From Xylaria sp. FL1777 (lineage: Eukaryota > Ascomycota > Sordariomycetes > Xylariales > Xylariaceae): DNA of 64,000 bases. The stretch spans positions 434,001 through 498,000 of the forward strand of contig MU400517.1 in the NCBI GenBank assembly GCA_022578965.1, written 5' to 3'. The notes beneath the pieces are model-generated. The model saw only the letters and a program-made list of their open reading frames with translations, searched no databases and was not told the origin of the DNA. A program made the position numbers and the translations under genes. Numbering within the stretch: the first letter of the stretch is position 1; each line of letters begins with the position of its first letter. Of this stretch, positions 12,388-24,101 are shown in pieces.

Positions 12388-13786
12388 ATGGCGACAGCAA
12401 TGGCGATTTCCCATCCACCGGCACAACAACCACAACAACCACAACAACCCGACCCCAGGACATTCACTCTAGGCAGCCGGAATGACAGCAGCGACAGCTC
12501 ACGGACCAGCGACTTCAGCTCGGAAAAGGTGAAGATAAAGGCAAAGCGCTCTCGGAAATCCCCAGCCAAACAGGAATATGGAGGTGACTATGTGGTCGAC
12601 CGCTCGGCATCGCCTAACCGACTCAAGACCTTTGTCAAGGCCTTCAAGCACATCCGTGACCTCACTCCCCAGCAGGTAGACGACTTCATGGCATCGTACG
12701 AGATATACAACCTAGATTGGGCCGACGAAGAAGCCATGCTAGCCGCGTTCGGTCCCAACTACCAGCAACGTGTCGGGCAATGTCTTCAAGCCTATTACTC
12801 GGTGATTAATCACCTCTGCAGCCTTGGCGATGTCGAGAAGATGTACATACCACCGCTGATGGATAAGAAGGCGTCCGTACGGGACAATCAGCTACTCTGT
12901 GAAGAATCCATTGCCAGGGAGATCGGCTTGAAGCCGGGGATGAGAGTCCTTGATCTAGGATGTGGTCGTGGTCGAGTCGCTGCGCATATGACGAGCTTCA
13001 GCGGGGTAAGAGTGACTGGACTTAATAGTGAGTATTATGTATATCCATTATCTGTCAACCTCAACCGTCTTCACAGAAAACGGGAGTTACTACATATTGT
13101 ACAGGCTCCATACACATTGAACCTCTTCAATGCATTTGTTTTCTCAAAAATATAGTCACTGACTTTTTGATATTGAAGTCGACGCGAATCAAGTCGCGCA
13201 AGCCAAGGAATTCAATCAAAAGTTGAACTTCAGCAACGAGTTCATAGTCCACGATCAAAACGATCTCCCTCTCCCCTTCGCGGACGAATCGTTCGACGCC
13301 TTTTACGAGATTCAAGCGCTCAGTCTCTGCAAAGATCCGTCGGCGCTATTTAGGGAGATATATCGAATACTGAAGCCGGGGTCGAAGTTCTTGCTTATGG
13401 ACTGGGTCAGCCTACCCGCCTACGACCCCGAGAACTCTATACATACCTCACTCATGAGACGAGTCAAGCCACTGATCGGTGCTGTCGGAACGCCGACACC
13501 GACCAGCTTTGAGAAGGCTCTGCAATCCGCCGGCTTCACTGTGACGCGCTCCGATAACCCCAGCATCGACGGCCTACAGGCAGGGCTAATAGATAAAGTC
13601 GACATATACTTCCGCTCAGTACGGAAGCTGATCAATTACCTGACAAAGCTGCATGCCCTGCCACAGCACTTCAAGATCTTATTTGATAGACTATGTCTAG
13701 ATGGACAGGCATTCGTGGAAATGGACAATATGCGCCTCATCACGACCACATATCGAATCGTTGCCGAGAAGCCCTTAAAAGCATGA
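12388..13786 (+). CDS. divergent sterol 24-C-methyltransferase-like (SMT) methyltransferase
   Basis: Exons 12388..13027 and 13179..13786 (151-bp intron GTGAGT..AAG) encode 415 residues; the splice restores GLN-I-DANQ, a run typical of the Erg6/SMT family. The SAM-binding glycine motif is VLDLGCGRGR at about 187-196, followed by the SMT-type Asp-Leu-Pro-Leu-Pro-Phe segment and a C-terminal sterol-methyltransferase-like region. True Erg6 carries a YEYGW sterol-binding motif N-terminal to the SAM site; here the matching stretch reads YEIYNLDWADE, so substrate specificity probably differs. The first 70 residues are Gln/Pro- and Ser/Lys-rich and look disordered. It could methylate a sterol, a triterpenoid or another lipid. 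It is flanked by unrelated genes, so there is no cluster to point to a substrate. Confidence 0.8.
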
Positions 13787-14607
13787 TCTTAATTACCGTC
13801 GAGACACATCGTCCTTCACGGCGCATACCTACCACCTCGAGGCCTTCCCTGTTTCCTATATCCTTTTACCTTTGATTCAAGAGCAAGACTTGGTGTTACC
13901 TCGGTGTTACATAGACAATATGGATGCGGTTAGAACAGGTGCTGTACAATAGAAGATTGGAGGACTCGTCAATTCAAGCGCATCTCATAGCTAATTAATA
14001 TTTATTAAGCTACCGCTCCTCATATTCTAATTTCATGATTGAACTTGAAAATTACTAATAGGCTCTTGCTTCATCAGTTGCCTGTATTGCAAACTACCTA
14101 AGACACACTCACTATTTTCCCAATGTCCAGATACAGTCTGTCTCATGCGCAATATCTTCACGAATTAAAAACCCCAGGAAAACAACTAATTGCTTATTCT
14201 TGAGATCTGTTTCAGAATTGGCACCTGCTTGCAGTGCGACGTCTTTGTTGCAAAAGGCTTGGCTCAGGAATCCAACAACAAAGGGGGGGTATCCCAACTA
14301 AAAGCGCCCTCACGCAAAAAACCTGATTTCGGACTTGGAAGAAGGAATTCCGGCATACGTGTACTGAACCTACGCCATTGAGTGGGCTGCAAATGTGTGT
14401 TACGATACGTGATCCCCGAGATGTCTAGGACTGAGTATCTTTTTACCTCCACATGAGATCCTCGGATGCAAGACACTATTTCGATCACTAGAGACGAATG
14501 CGTTAAGATAGAAGTACTAAGGAGGCGAGACACACGTAGAAATGTTGGTAATTGAGAGGTTCTGACACATCAGCACCGTCTGCGTGTGAAGATTATTCTA
14601 GAGAGAC
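13787..14607. other. gene-free spacer
   Basis: An 0.8-kb interval holding the 3' flank of the methyltransferase gene and the promoter of the kinase-fold gene. Nothing else was recognised; short open frames near 14190-14530 lack features. Confidence 0.5.
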
Positions 14608-16977
14608 ATGGGCTCAAAGAAAACGACGCAGGCGGGGACACCAGCCGACCCAGGCATCAAACGAGGATCCCCTGATGATATTTTATTAGATGGTGGCGTG
14701 GATAGCGACGATGAAGAAGAGGGTGGGACACCTCTCACAGAATTTGTCGCAGCAGCGCCGTCTTTTGAGGATATCAATACCGAATCTCCGAAGCACAACG
14801 GCGACCAGCCGGTCGAGCCTTGTAAAACACCAAATCAGCGTCGCTTCATACCAAAGAGCATGTTCAACGCGACTCGCACCCTAGACTGGCTACTTGGCCG
14901 ACAGATTTATTCGATCCCCAGAAGCTTAATAGATGACGCAACATCGGGAGAGCGGGAGCATAAACAAGATGTAGATGATGACTATATCGATATTGGAGAT
15001 GTTCAAGATATATGCCCGGCATGTACAACGCCGTATTGCCAAGCTGTAGACTCTGTACCTTTTCAAAGCAGCTTAAAGCTGATGTATAACGACCCCATAT
15101 CAGAAAAGTGGCTCATCGGGAACAAATACGTCCTACACGAAGCAGTGGACGAGCATCCCGAAGATGAGTACGTGCCACTCGTCGAGGCGTCCCGAGCACT
15201 CAAGACATTAGCAAGCAACGTCCCCATCCCGAAAGTCCGGGCAGGCTGGAAAGAGAACGGCAAAGTCCTCACCATAACAGACGTCGTTCCCGGCGAGCGA
15301 CTCTACGACATATGGTGGGATCTATCGAACGAAGAGCGAGAGGCCATCGCAAGGCAAGTAGCCGGATACATCGCAGCCTGGCGCGAGACAGACCTAGGCC
15401 GAATCGCAAGCCTCACAGGCGGACCCGTGCACCACCACCCCAACCTCTTCGGCACGACGGACCACGGCCTAGGACCCTTCGGATCAGACCTCGACCTCTG
15501 GCAGGCGATCGCAGCCCGGCTCGCAAAGAACGGCGTCGACGCCGCTACAACGCAGCTCCTGAAAACCCACATGCCCCCTTCCTCGCCCTGCGTCTTCACG
15601 CACGGCGACCTCTCAAGCGCCAACATCATCATCGTCCGCGACGACGACGCCGTGACCGTGGCCGCCATCACGGGCCTCGAGAACGCCGCCGCCCTCCCCG
15701 CCTGGGCCGAGCACGTCGCCATGCACTTCTGCAGCTGCGTCGAGGACGAGCAGTGGAAGGCCCTCCTCAGCGCCCAAATGCACATGCATTCACCCCGCTA
15801 CCGCGCCGCGCTCGACTGGTGGTCACTGTGGACGGCCGTCGAGGACGCCGAGGCGGCGCCCGCGCGGCTAGAAGATCTCAAGACGCGCTGCGCGCGCTGG
15901 AAGCCGACCGCGGAGATCAGCGGCCAGCCCTTGTGGACCGTCTCGCTCGGCGGCGGTGAGGCGGGGGCAGCGAAACGGCTGAATATCCAGGCTGCTGCGG
16001 GGAATGCCGTCGAGGTCCGCGTCGGGGATCTGGTGCGGCGGGCTATCGCGGCTGATGATGGGGTTCTCGAGGGGAACTATGAGGATGTGCTGAGTGAGGC
16101 GTCGTGGGATGAGGACGAGGAAGAGCGCGGGAAGGGGGAGGGGGAGGAGGATGATTGGGGGGAGGATGATAGGAGGGGGTTGAGTGCGAAGCGCGGTCTG
16201 ACGCCTTTCCATCCCGCGCAGCTACAGCACCATACCCTCGTGACATCCGCCAACGGGCCGCCGCGCCACGCCCTCGAGGCCGTGGGCAGCGTATATAGAA
16301 AGTCGACTCCGCAACCGCTGGCGCTGGCGCTGGGCAAGGTTCCGGGGAAGAGAGGGAGTTACGCCGCCGCGACGAGGGACTTCTCGGGGGCAGAATCCGA
16401 ATCGGACGCCGAGTCTGGGGGTCCGCGATCGCCGCCAAACATCGACAGGGAGGAATCCATGAAGAGCTTCAGACCTCGGGGTCTGCGGCCGCTAAGTCTG
16501 CCGTCGTTCGCGCTGTCGGAGAAGAAGGCGCGCGGCCAGCTCCGTCGTGCGGAACAGGGGGTCGCTGCTGGTGCTGAGGAGACCGTCGCCATGCCCTTGG
16601 TTTCTATCCGAGAAAGCGGGGCGGACAGATCCGAGGGGAAAACTGAACGAGGGGGAGAGGAGGAGGATGATGATGAAGGGGAGGGGGAAGAAGAAGGAGG
16701 AGGAGGAGGGCAGAAGTCTTTACCTTTGCGCACGAAGCGGACGTCGATGTTTGGGAATCGCGCTGTGCCCGGAGGCCTGTATGCTGCGCTCAGCGCGGCG
16801 TCGTCGGAGGCTAGGCCTAGGCGTCCTGTGCGGAGCAGGTCCGAGGAACGGACTTGGGCGGATGATGGTAGTTTGGGGATGGGTGTTACTCAGACACGGC
16901 CTAAGAGTATGTTGCAGCCGTCTGTTCGTCGCGATGGGGTTAATGATAAAGGGGGCGTTGAGGGCAAGGGGAGTTAA
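14608..16977 (+). CDS. aminoglycoside phosphotransferase/choline kinase-fold protein, probably catalytically impaired
   Basis: A single exon encodes 789 residues. The APH domain spans about 160-440. The catalytic-loop motif is present as HGDLSSAN (His332, Asp334, Asn339). The following metal-binding Asp, normally in an I-I-D-W-E sequence, is replaced: the equivalent stretch reads AITGLENA with Gly at 356. A short Cys segment (CPACTTPYC) lies before the domain. The C-terminal 300 residues are disordered, with long acidic runs (near 500 and 690) and Ser/Arg-rich patches. Many fungi have expanded APH families of mostly unknown substrate. Retention of the HGD loop with loss of the second Asp suggests a pseudokinase or a very divergent enzyme. 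The high GC of the middle part reflects codon bias, not transfer. Confidence 0.75.
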   Translation: MGSKKTTQAGTPADPGIKRGSPDDILLDGGVDSDDEEEGGTPLTEFVAAAPSFEDINTESPKHNGDQPVEPCKTPNQRRFIPKSMFNATRTLDWLLGRQIYSIPRSLIDDATSGEREHKQDVDDDYIDIGDVQDICPACTTPYCQAVDSVPFQSSLKLMYNDPISEKWLIGNKYVLHEAVDEHPEDEYVPLVEASRALKTLASNVPIPKVRAGWKENGKVLTITDVVPGERLYDIWWDLSNEEREAIARQVAGYIAAWRETDLGRIASLTGGPVHHHPNLFGTTDHGLGPFGSDLDLWQAIAARLAKNGVDAATTQLLKTHMPPSSPCVFTHGDLSSANIIIVRDDDAVTVAAITGLENAAALPAWAEHVAMHFCSCVEDEQWKALLSAQMHMHSPRYRAALDWWSLWTAVEDAEAAPARLEDLKTRCARWKPTAEISGQPLWTVSLGGGEAGAAKRLNIQAAAGNAVEVRVGDLVRRAIAADDGVLEGNYEDVLSEASWDEDEEERGKGEGEEDDWGEDDRRGLSAKRGLTPFHPAQLQHHTLVTSANGPPRHALEAVGSVYRKSTPQPLALALGKVPGKRGSYAAATRDFSGAESESDAESGGPRSPPNIDREESMKSFRPRGLRPLSLPSFALSEKKARGQLRRAEQGVAAGAEETVAMPLVSIRESGADRSEGKTERGGEEEDDDEGEGEEEGGGGGQKSLPLRTKRTSMFGNRAVPGGLYAALSAASSEARPRRPVRSRSEERTWADDGSLGMGVTQTRPKSMLQPSVRRDGVNDKGGVEGKGS

Positions 16978-17310
16978 CGAGCGTGGAGAAGACTGGGGAT
17001 ATGCGAGATGGCAGAGCCCGGATCACTCTATCGTAGGGGAATTTGTCACGAAGACGTTTGAGGTGAACAATCCACGGCTTGCCCGGAATATTTGGATCCG
17101 CATTGGTGGTAATAATTCATGTTTGTGATAACTCTAGGGTGGTGTTGGGGCCAGAGTCGTTAGTAGAGTAGCTATTAATTCTCTATTCTATTTATACTAG
17201 GTTAAGAAAGCACAAGTGAAGCACATAACCATTCACACCTCCATCCGTCATTTTTTCTCTCGCAGGTACCAGACGCCCCTTTCCGAGTAAAACACACTCA
17301 TTCATGACCA
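16978..17310. other. convergent spacer
   Basis: A 333-bp interval between the 3' ends of the kinase-fold gene (+) and the small secreted-protein gene (-). It holds the presumed 3' UTRs; no further structure was seen. Confidence 0.5.
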
Positions 17311-17996
17311 TTAAGACATGTCGACGACAAAACCAGATGCACCCTATTCGAAATATAGAGTAAGTAATAGTCGGGCACGATAACCAATACAAAGGCACCA
17401 ACGGGCCAACAGTAGGAGAGAACCCTTAACTAAACAACTCATACGTGGCAAAGGGGCATAAGAGACTTCAGTATACTGACCTGGTATACGGTTTCGCTGT
17501 CATCACCGAGGGGGAAATCACTCGGAGCCCACTCGTGGAAGCCCGCTGCCGAGGCGCCCGAAGCCGGCGCGTAGATCACGACAATCCGATAGCGACCCTC
17601 GCTGCCTGGTTGAGACGGGTCCTGACGGAATTGCCATCGAACAACCGGGTTGTCGCATGGAGTCTGCTGGATATCGGGCAGCTTTGATCCCGAAGTCTCG
17701 TCGGAGTAGCTGCAGTGCGTGTTGACTACTCCGGCGATTTCGACGTCATATCCAATCCTTTGAGAACCATTCGAGTTAGTAAAGGTGATTTTTTTTTCGG
17801 CGTTGTATGCTTGGTGATTAGGAAGTGGGCGAGTAACTAGATGAATGAATGAATGAATGACTTACGCAGCGCCGTTGCCATTTGTATTCGTGCTCGCGCT
17901 GAAGCCGCTGATGGTTGCTTGTGTGATCTGTCTCTGCCTGATGGGCGTAGCCGTCGCACCGAGGAGGAGCGTAGTCAGGACGGCGAGATACTTCAT
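17311..17996 (-). CDS. small secreted AA1-like protein
   Basis: Three exons, complement(17311..17343, 17481..17757, 17866..17996), encode 146 residues. Introns are 108 bp (GTAAGT..AAG) and 137 bp (GTCAGT..TAG), and the last exon is only 11 codons. The N-terminus is a clear signal peptide (MKYLAVLTTLLLGATATP). The mature part has the layout of fungal AA1-like small secreted proteins: an ISGFSAS start, a central beta-rich YDVEIAG strand, two conserved cysteines (HCSYS and TPCDNP) and a VRWQF segment. No gene this short in exons would show up as one long open frame. These proteins are common in plant-associated fungi and some act as effectors or elicitors; no activity can be read from the sequence. 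A GAAT tetranucleotide repeat sits in intron 1. Confidence 0.75.
17841..17860. repeat. (GAAT)n microsatellite in an intron
   Basis: About five GAAT units lie within the first intron of the small secreted-protein gene, just downstream of its donor site on the minus strand. Confidence 0.8.
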
Positions 17997-19825
17997 GTTT
18001 TCTACTTGTGTGGATGCTGATTATGAATTAATGTGATATGGTGAGGGGTGCTTCAAGCTACTGACAAGATTCAATTGAGAGCCACATAGAATACTAACTG
18101 ACACAAATGTATTTATTTATACGCCTCATTCTCGTATTGCTTTTGAGCCATGGCGTGGTTGTAAGGTGCTACTGTCTGTCGCTTCTCGGGATCATCCTCG
18201 TACAAAATAAACCACTACGACCCTGTGAAGGGCGGCATCGCCGCTGCCGGGAGTCGCTTCTCAGCCCAGACGCAAGGGAGCCGTAAGGCCGAATACGATG
18301 GCCATTTCGTTGGGCTTCAGGACGTTGTTTATGTCTCAACTGCACGTACGGTGACGCCTGGGCGAGATGACCAGCCACGTGATTGTGGCCTGAAGAGACC
18401 CTACGAGAATGTGGCACTTCTTGGCTGACCACTTGCTTATTATAGATTTTCTCGTGATGATATGGATCGCTAAAAGTCGTCATTGGCGTAGTTTCTAGGT
18501 TAAAATCCATCTTTCGATAAAATATTCTCGTTGCTTGCCTATTCGCCCCCTTTTTGACGCATTGAAGTCGTACGGCTTAGGTAACAAGATTGGTAGGGAC
18601 CCCTAACGTAGGCATTATGTAATAGATGTAACTATGAGTCTATTAGCGATGAGAAGTCTCCGATTAAAATATATAACTCTGGCGGAAAGCGAGGCACGAA
18701 ACCACATCATTAAGAAGCTTTGAATCTTCAACAATACTGCGTAGGGGTGTCTCGAATGACTTGGTGGTATTCGAACATGGATACTATCCACAATGCATGC
18801 ATTGATCAATCAATCATCGCATGAATTGCCATGGGCGCAAGAAGTGGCTAGACTTGTCTAGAAACGGCCAACGAGACAGAGGTATGGGTAATATATATTT
18901 GACGCAGTTGTGCAAAGAGTTGCGGACCCCCGATGGCTAACCCTTGACGAGATATATACCACCTCGTTGTTCTGGATCTGTCGCATTACAATATACTTGC
19001 TCGTATTTGTATTGTAGCTAAAGCGAAGCACCGTCATGTTACACTCAGCAGATGTAGGAATTGTTCACAATAAGGTCACCATTGTAGTATATATAGTTAA
19101 GTAATCCCTCGTGTGATGGCCATGAGACGAATGATGCTCAAGGCTACCGGAAACCTCCGACAAATACGGAATACGGTGACTAGGGTATTTTCAATGACCT
19201 ACCATTCGGAATCCTTCAAAAGGACCTGTTGGTTCTCCATCAATTTCCCCAGACGCCTTGGGGAACCTCATCCATGTCGAAACTCCACTAATTAAATGCC
19301 GACATATTATCAAGAAGGTAAGCGAAATGGCTGCGTAACCCCTGAGACTCGCACGCCTCCCAGCTCCCATCTTTCAGAAGAGCCCGGTCACATCCAATTC
19401 TATGCCCGTCCCCGCAGCCAAGCATATCGTGATTGGCCATGACCCCAACTTCATGTTGGCACGAGGAAAAGCTTGACTGGCTCAGTGGAACGTAGCGATC
19501 GCATACTGTTGGCGGGGTAAAGATTCTGATATGCCACCGGACCACCGCTCTGACCACCGAACCATAGAAAACGGCACGGGCGGTGAAGGGAACTGGTGGA
19601 TAAGATGTGTTGGGGATGTAATCGCCAAAGATGCCTGTCTGTCTGCTTTGGGATCGCCTATCTCGGTGGCTGTTCCCCATATTGCATGGGCCAAACCAAT
19701 GAGAAGAATGAGCTGGCTGGGTTAGGTATGCGTCAAATACAAACGGAGAGCAACCCAAAACACGACTCAACTTTTCCGACTTCCTTTCTGAAGCGTAAGC
19801 GTAAAGAGTGCGCCCGTCGTTCACA
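17997..19825. other. divergent intergenic region
   Basis: A 1.83-kb spacer between the secreted-protein gene (-) and the MFS gene (+). A 241-codon open frame on the minus strand (19288..20013) runs antisense into MFS exon 1; it has no family features and is probably chance. Nothing else was recognised. Confidence 0.45.
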
Positions 19826-21549
19826 ATGGCAGAGCACGAATCAACAACCGTCGACGTGGAGAAGCAGAGCCAGAGCCAGCCGCTCAGCGAGGAACACGAG
19901 GGGCAACAACATGTCAAGGGGACGGCGGCTTCCACGGTCGTCGCGTCGTCGGCGGCGGAGAGGGCTCTTCTCCGGAGACAGGACCTGCGCATCATCCCTC
20001 TGAGCGCGACCATCTACTTCCTCGCCTACCTCGACCGATCCAACATCGGCAATGCGAAGGTCCTCAACTCGACCACGGGGAACGACCTGCAGCAAGAGAC
20101 GCACACCACCAATTACCAGTTCAACATCGCCTTGATGATCTTCCTCATCGGCTACTTCCTGTTCGAGGTCCCCTCCAATATCCTGCTCAAAAAGTTTCGG
20201 CCGTCCAGGTGGCTGGCTTTCTTGATGGGTTCTTGGGGCTTGATCACCATTGGGATAGGAGGTGTTCACAACTACGCTCAGATCACTGGTGTCCGTTTCT
20301 TACTAGGCGTGTTTGAAGCGTGAGTCTTTTTACTTTATCTTACCTGTCCGCTTTCGCAGGGAGCACGGATTGCTGACTTCACCTTACAGTGGACTCTTCC
20401 CAGGTCTGGTCTACTACTTGACGTTCTGGGTAAGTACTTTCGCTTGTGCGCTGGAATTCTTAGTATATCTACTTCTTTAAACATTTGACGACGGTGGTGA
20501 AACGCCTCAATTGCCTGGGAACACCCGCTGACTCATTACCCCTTCTTATAGTATAAGACAGACGAACGTAGTGTACGGGTCGCCTTCATCTTAGCTAGTG
20601 CTACGCTCGCGGGCGCCTTCGGCGGAGCTATAGCTTACGGCGTTGGTCATCTCAACGGAAAACGCGGATTGTCTGGGTGGCGTTGGCTGTTCATTCTCGA
20701 GGGCATCCCTTCCGTTCTATCATCGCTATTCGTATGGTTTTTCCTTCCCGACTACCCGGAGACTTCCAAATGGCTCTCTGAGAGCGAGAAGGAGCTTGCG
20801 GCGCAGCGTCTAGCCGTTGATGGTTCCAAGGGATCAGCCTCTGGTGTCACCTGGAAAGACGCCAAGGAAACCTTGATGGATTGGAGGCTGTATGGACACT
20901 ATGCAATTTACTTCGCCGTTTCACTTCCTTTCAGCTCGCTATCCCTCTTCACACCTTCGATCGTCACAGGTCTCGGCTATAGAGATCTCCACGCGCAGTT
21001 GCTAACAGTCCCTCCTTGGGCTATTGCTTACGGTATGATTCACAGACAGACCAGCTCATTCCGAGGCTAACAAAAATAGTTGTATCAATCCTAAATTCAT
21101 GGTCTGGAGATCATTTCAATGCTCGTGGTCTTCATTGCGCAGGGGCTGCGGCTGTGGGCGGCGCGGGCTTTCTGGCCTCTGCTCTCTTGGCACCTGACGA
21201 TTATACAAGTCGGTACGGTACACTAATCGTGGGCACCTCGGGCGCATTTGCGTGTATCCCCCCAATGTTGGGTTGGCTCACCTCCAACATGTGGAGCACT
21301 GCATCGATTGGATTAGCCGTCGCTCTTAATGTCAGTATCGGGGCTGGACTTGGCCAGATCCCCGGCGTCTGGATCTATAAGGCCGAAGAGGCTAAACGCG
21401 GATATCCCACAGGCCATGGAGTGAATGCTGCCATGTTATTCTTCGTCGCAATTGGCGCTATATGTCTGAGATTTTTCTATGGCGCGAAAAACAAGCAGAT
21501 TCTGAGGTCTGCCGCGGAGGGCACGACGCCTAGATTATACGCACTCTAG
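19826..21549 (+). CDS. MFS transporter, anion:cation symporter (Dal5/allantoate permease-like)
   Basis: Four exons, 19826..20319, 20390..20429, 20552..21032 and 21080..21549, encode 494 residues; all junctions keep the frame, including a 40-bp exon 2. The protein has the twelve-helix MFS layout with marks of the Dal5-like family: YFLAYLDRSNIGNAKV after helix 1, FEVPSNILLKKFRPSRW, and GWRWLFILEGIPS before the central loop. It would sit in the plasma membrane and import an organic anion such as allantoate, nicotinate or another carboxylate. The start is the ATG after a short GTG-led extension. The two downstream genes on the same strand are an esterase and a hydrolase, so a carrier for a released aromatic acid is plausible but unproven. 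Confidence 0.87.
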
Positions 21550-22125
21550 AGGCTCAGCTAGGATTGCTATTTAGTGAAGTTTATCTGCGCGTTAGTATAT
21601 TATAGTAGTAGTCATATATGTTGGGACTGTATCACTGGACGGGCTAGTAGGTAGAGAGAATAGTACATCCGCGTCCTTTGGCTAAGACATGCTACGTTTG
21701 TCAGCCGTTCTTAATTCTATACCAGTAAGATGAGAATTATTGATGGAAGTCGGATGACTGTACCTATGTTCAATGTAAAACGGAATCGTAGCCCGGTTGT
21801 TGGACAGCATAAATGGTGGCTTGGGAGGTCCGATCTACACATAATGCCGCTCCAAAAGGCTAGAATTTCCGCTACCCCGCATGTAACAGCAACAAGGGTT
21901 GGGTATAGTATTAAATGTTGCAATCTATAATTCATACTGCAGCATCGGAATGAGGTTCTCGCCCTACCAGTGCATATGATAAGGCGGCTTATAGGGAACC
22001 CATGATCATTGTGTCTGGGAATTGGGGTGGAATAAAAAGCGATGGGTTCCAGTTCTCCCATTTGGTGAACCTGCACTCACCCAGGTCAACGTGAGGAGAA
22101 AAGTTCTCCAAAACGATTACAGAAA
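21550..22125. other. intergenic region
   Basis: A 576-bp interval holding the MFS 3' flank and the tannase promoter. No other feature was seen. Confidence 0.5.
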
Positions 22126-24101
22126 ATGTATTTATACAACTTGGGACGAATTTTAGCAACTCACATCGCGCTGCTTGTTGTTGTAGCCGCGTCGTCCACT
22201 CACGATCGAAGACAGAATAGCGCCAGTTGTGACACATTGACACTTGCTCAAATTTTGCCAGCCAACGCGAAAATCGAGAGGCTACAGGCTCTTGAAGCTG
22301 GCAGCACGTACGGGGATGGAATAGCAGACTTGCCTTACCCAATTCAGCCCACAAACCTACCTGCGCTATGTGCCGTGACAATCGCCGTGGCAAGTTCCTT
22401 GACGTCGTCATACCGGGTTGGTCTCTTTCTCCCCGCAGAATGGAACAACAGATTCCTCGCCATCGGTAATGGCGGCTTTGCTGGTGGAATCAACTGGCTT
22501 GACATGGGAGCTGCCGTACATTTAGGCTTCGCTGTCGTCTCGACAGACACAGGACATAGCTCCAGCACCAAGGATTTAAGCTGGGCTCTTGACAACCCTG
22601 AAGCAAGATCTGACTGGGGCTGGCGCGCGATTCACGGGTCCGTGGTGCTGGGAAAGCTACTCACGCAGGCGTATTACGGGAGTCCAATTTCCTACTCGTA
22701 CTACAGTGGGTGCTCAACAGGCGGTCGCCAGGGCCTCAAGGAGACGCAAATGTTCCCCGGCAGTTTTGACGGCGTCCTAGTAGGTGCTTCGGCCTGGTAC
22801 ACAAGTCACTTAAATACTTGGGTGAGCAAAGTTGCAACGTACAACTGGCCAGCGGAAGATGACAAGCATATCGACTGGCAACTCCTCCCGCCGATTGGGG
22901 ATCAGATTATAAAACAGTGCGACGATATTGATGGTGTGGCGGACGGCATCATTAGCCTTCCGGAGCTATGCAATGTGGACTTCGAAGCATTGTCATGCGA
23001 GAAATCGGGAGCGAATCAATCTGCCTGTCTCACAGCTGCACAGGCGCAGACTCTAAGAAATGTGTATAGCGACTGGAGGACATCAACAGGAGAATTCCTG
23101 TACACGGGCTTATCACCGAGTTCTGAGCAACAGATGTACTCGGTACTGAATTACTCGGGGGCAAGCCCTTACGGCATCGGATATGCGCAATATTTCCTAC
23201 TCAATAACGCGTCGTTTGTTTTGGCCGACTTCAATGATAGCCTAGTATCACTAGCGGATAAGCTAGATCCCGGAAATGCCACAGCGGATAACTACAACCT
23301 CACAGCCTTCCGCGATCGCGGTGGAAAGATGATCATGTACCATGGAGCGGCCGACGGACTCGTGCCTATGCCGGGCTCGAATCTATACTATGATCGCGTC
23401 GTGAAGACCATGGGCGGAGATGTGACAGCGACTCAGGAGTTCTTCAAGTACTTCATGGTCCCAGGAATGCAGCATTGTGGGTTTACGCCCGTAGGTATGT
23501 AGCTTCTGAATATGCTCGTTCACCGTGGTGGGACTTTGTCTCAGGATAGAATAGACCTTTGCCTACTCATAGTCCCCTTATCATGAGGTTTTCCAAGATT
23601 GGTAGCTGCTGACACCTGATTTCCGATAAGATGCGCCTTGGGCATTCGGCGGCGCCTCCCAAGCGTCGATTCTTGGCACCGACACGTGGTCTGTCCCTGG
23701 ATTCCAAGACGCGCAGCATGACATACTCCTTGCGCTCGTGGACTGGGTGGAGAAGAATGTCACTGTTGATCAAGTGGTGGCCACGACTTGGAAGAACTCC
23801 ACAGACGCGTCTTCGGGGGTCCTTAAGCAACGACCACTATGTCCCTATCCCCAAATGGCGAGATGGGATGGAGATGGCGACCCTAACAACGCGACCAGCT
23901 GGAGTTGCGGGTGAGTACATGATTCCCTAACCTAAGACTGAGTTTCTGTAGGTGTTTCTGGGCTGACGCCGCAACGAAAGTGGCAATATCTACACGCGTA
24001 TTATCCCGACAACCAGTACGGCGTGCCGTTTGGCATGGAAGTCGAGCGTAACGCTGCTGGCGATACTAATCGTGCTCGCCTTGGGCGCTTTGAAAAGATA
24101 A
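22126..24101 (+). CDS. tannase/feruloyl esterase, secreted, possibly membrane-anchored
   Basis: Exons 22126..23494 and 23631..23914 give 550 residues ending at a TGA. The CS-D-HC signature of the fungal tannase/feruloyl esterase family is complete: Cys196-Ser197 (GCSTGG), Asp410 (GAADG) and His450-Cys451 (QHCGF). The family hydrolyses gallate or hydroxycinnamate esters in tannins and plant wall polymers. An N-terminal hydrophobic stretch (LATHIALLVVVAAS) is the signal peptide. The final GG of the coding frame overlaps a good donor (GTGAGT at 23911). Splicing to an AG at 23980, 12-15 bases after a CTGAC branch-like motif, keeps the frame and adds 40 residues (23981..24101) with a hydrophobic segment flanked by Lys and Lys-Arg, for 589 residues in total. 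I give the longer extent; the shorter form (end 23914) is equally possible and would be a plain secreted enzyme. Confidence 0.85.

Noticed and set aside
16043..16733. Several 86-131-codon frames, both strands
   Set aside because: Shadows of the GC-rich 3' half of the kinase-fold gene.
19288..20013. 241-codon minus-strand frame
   Set aside because: Runs antisense into MFS exon 1; no domain, and the sense strand is a clear transporter.
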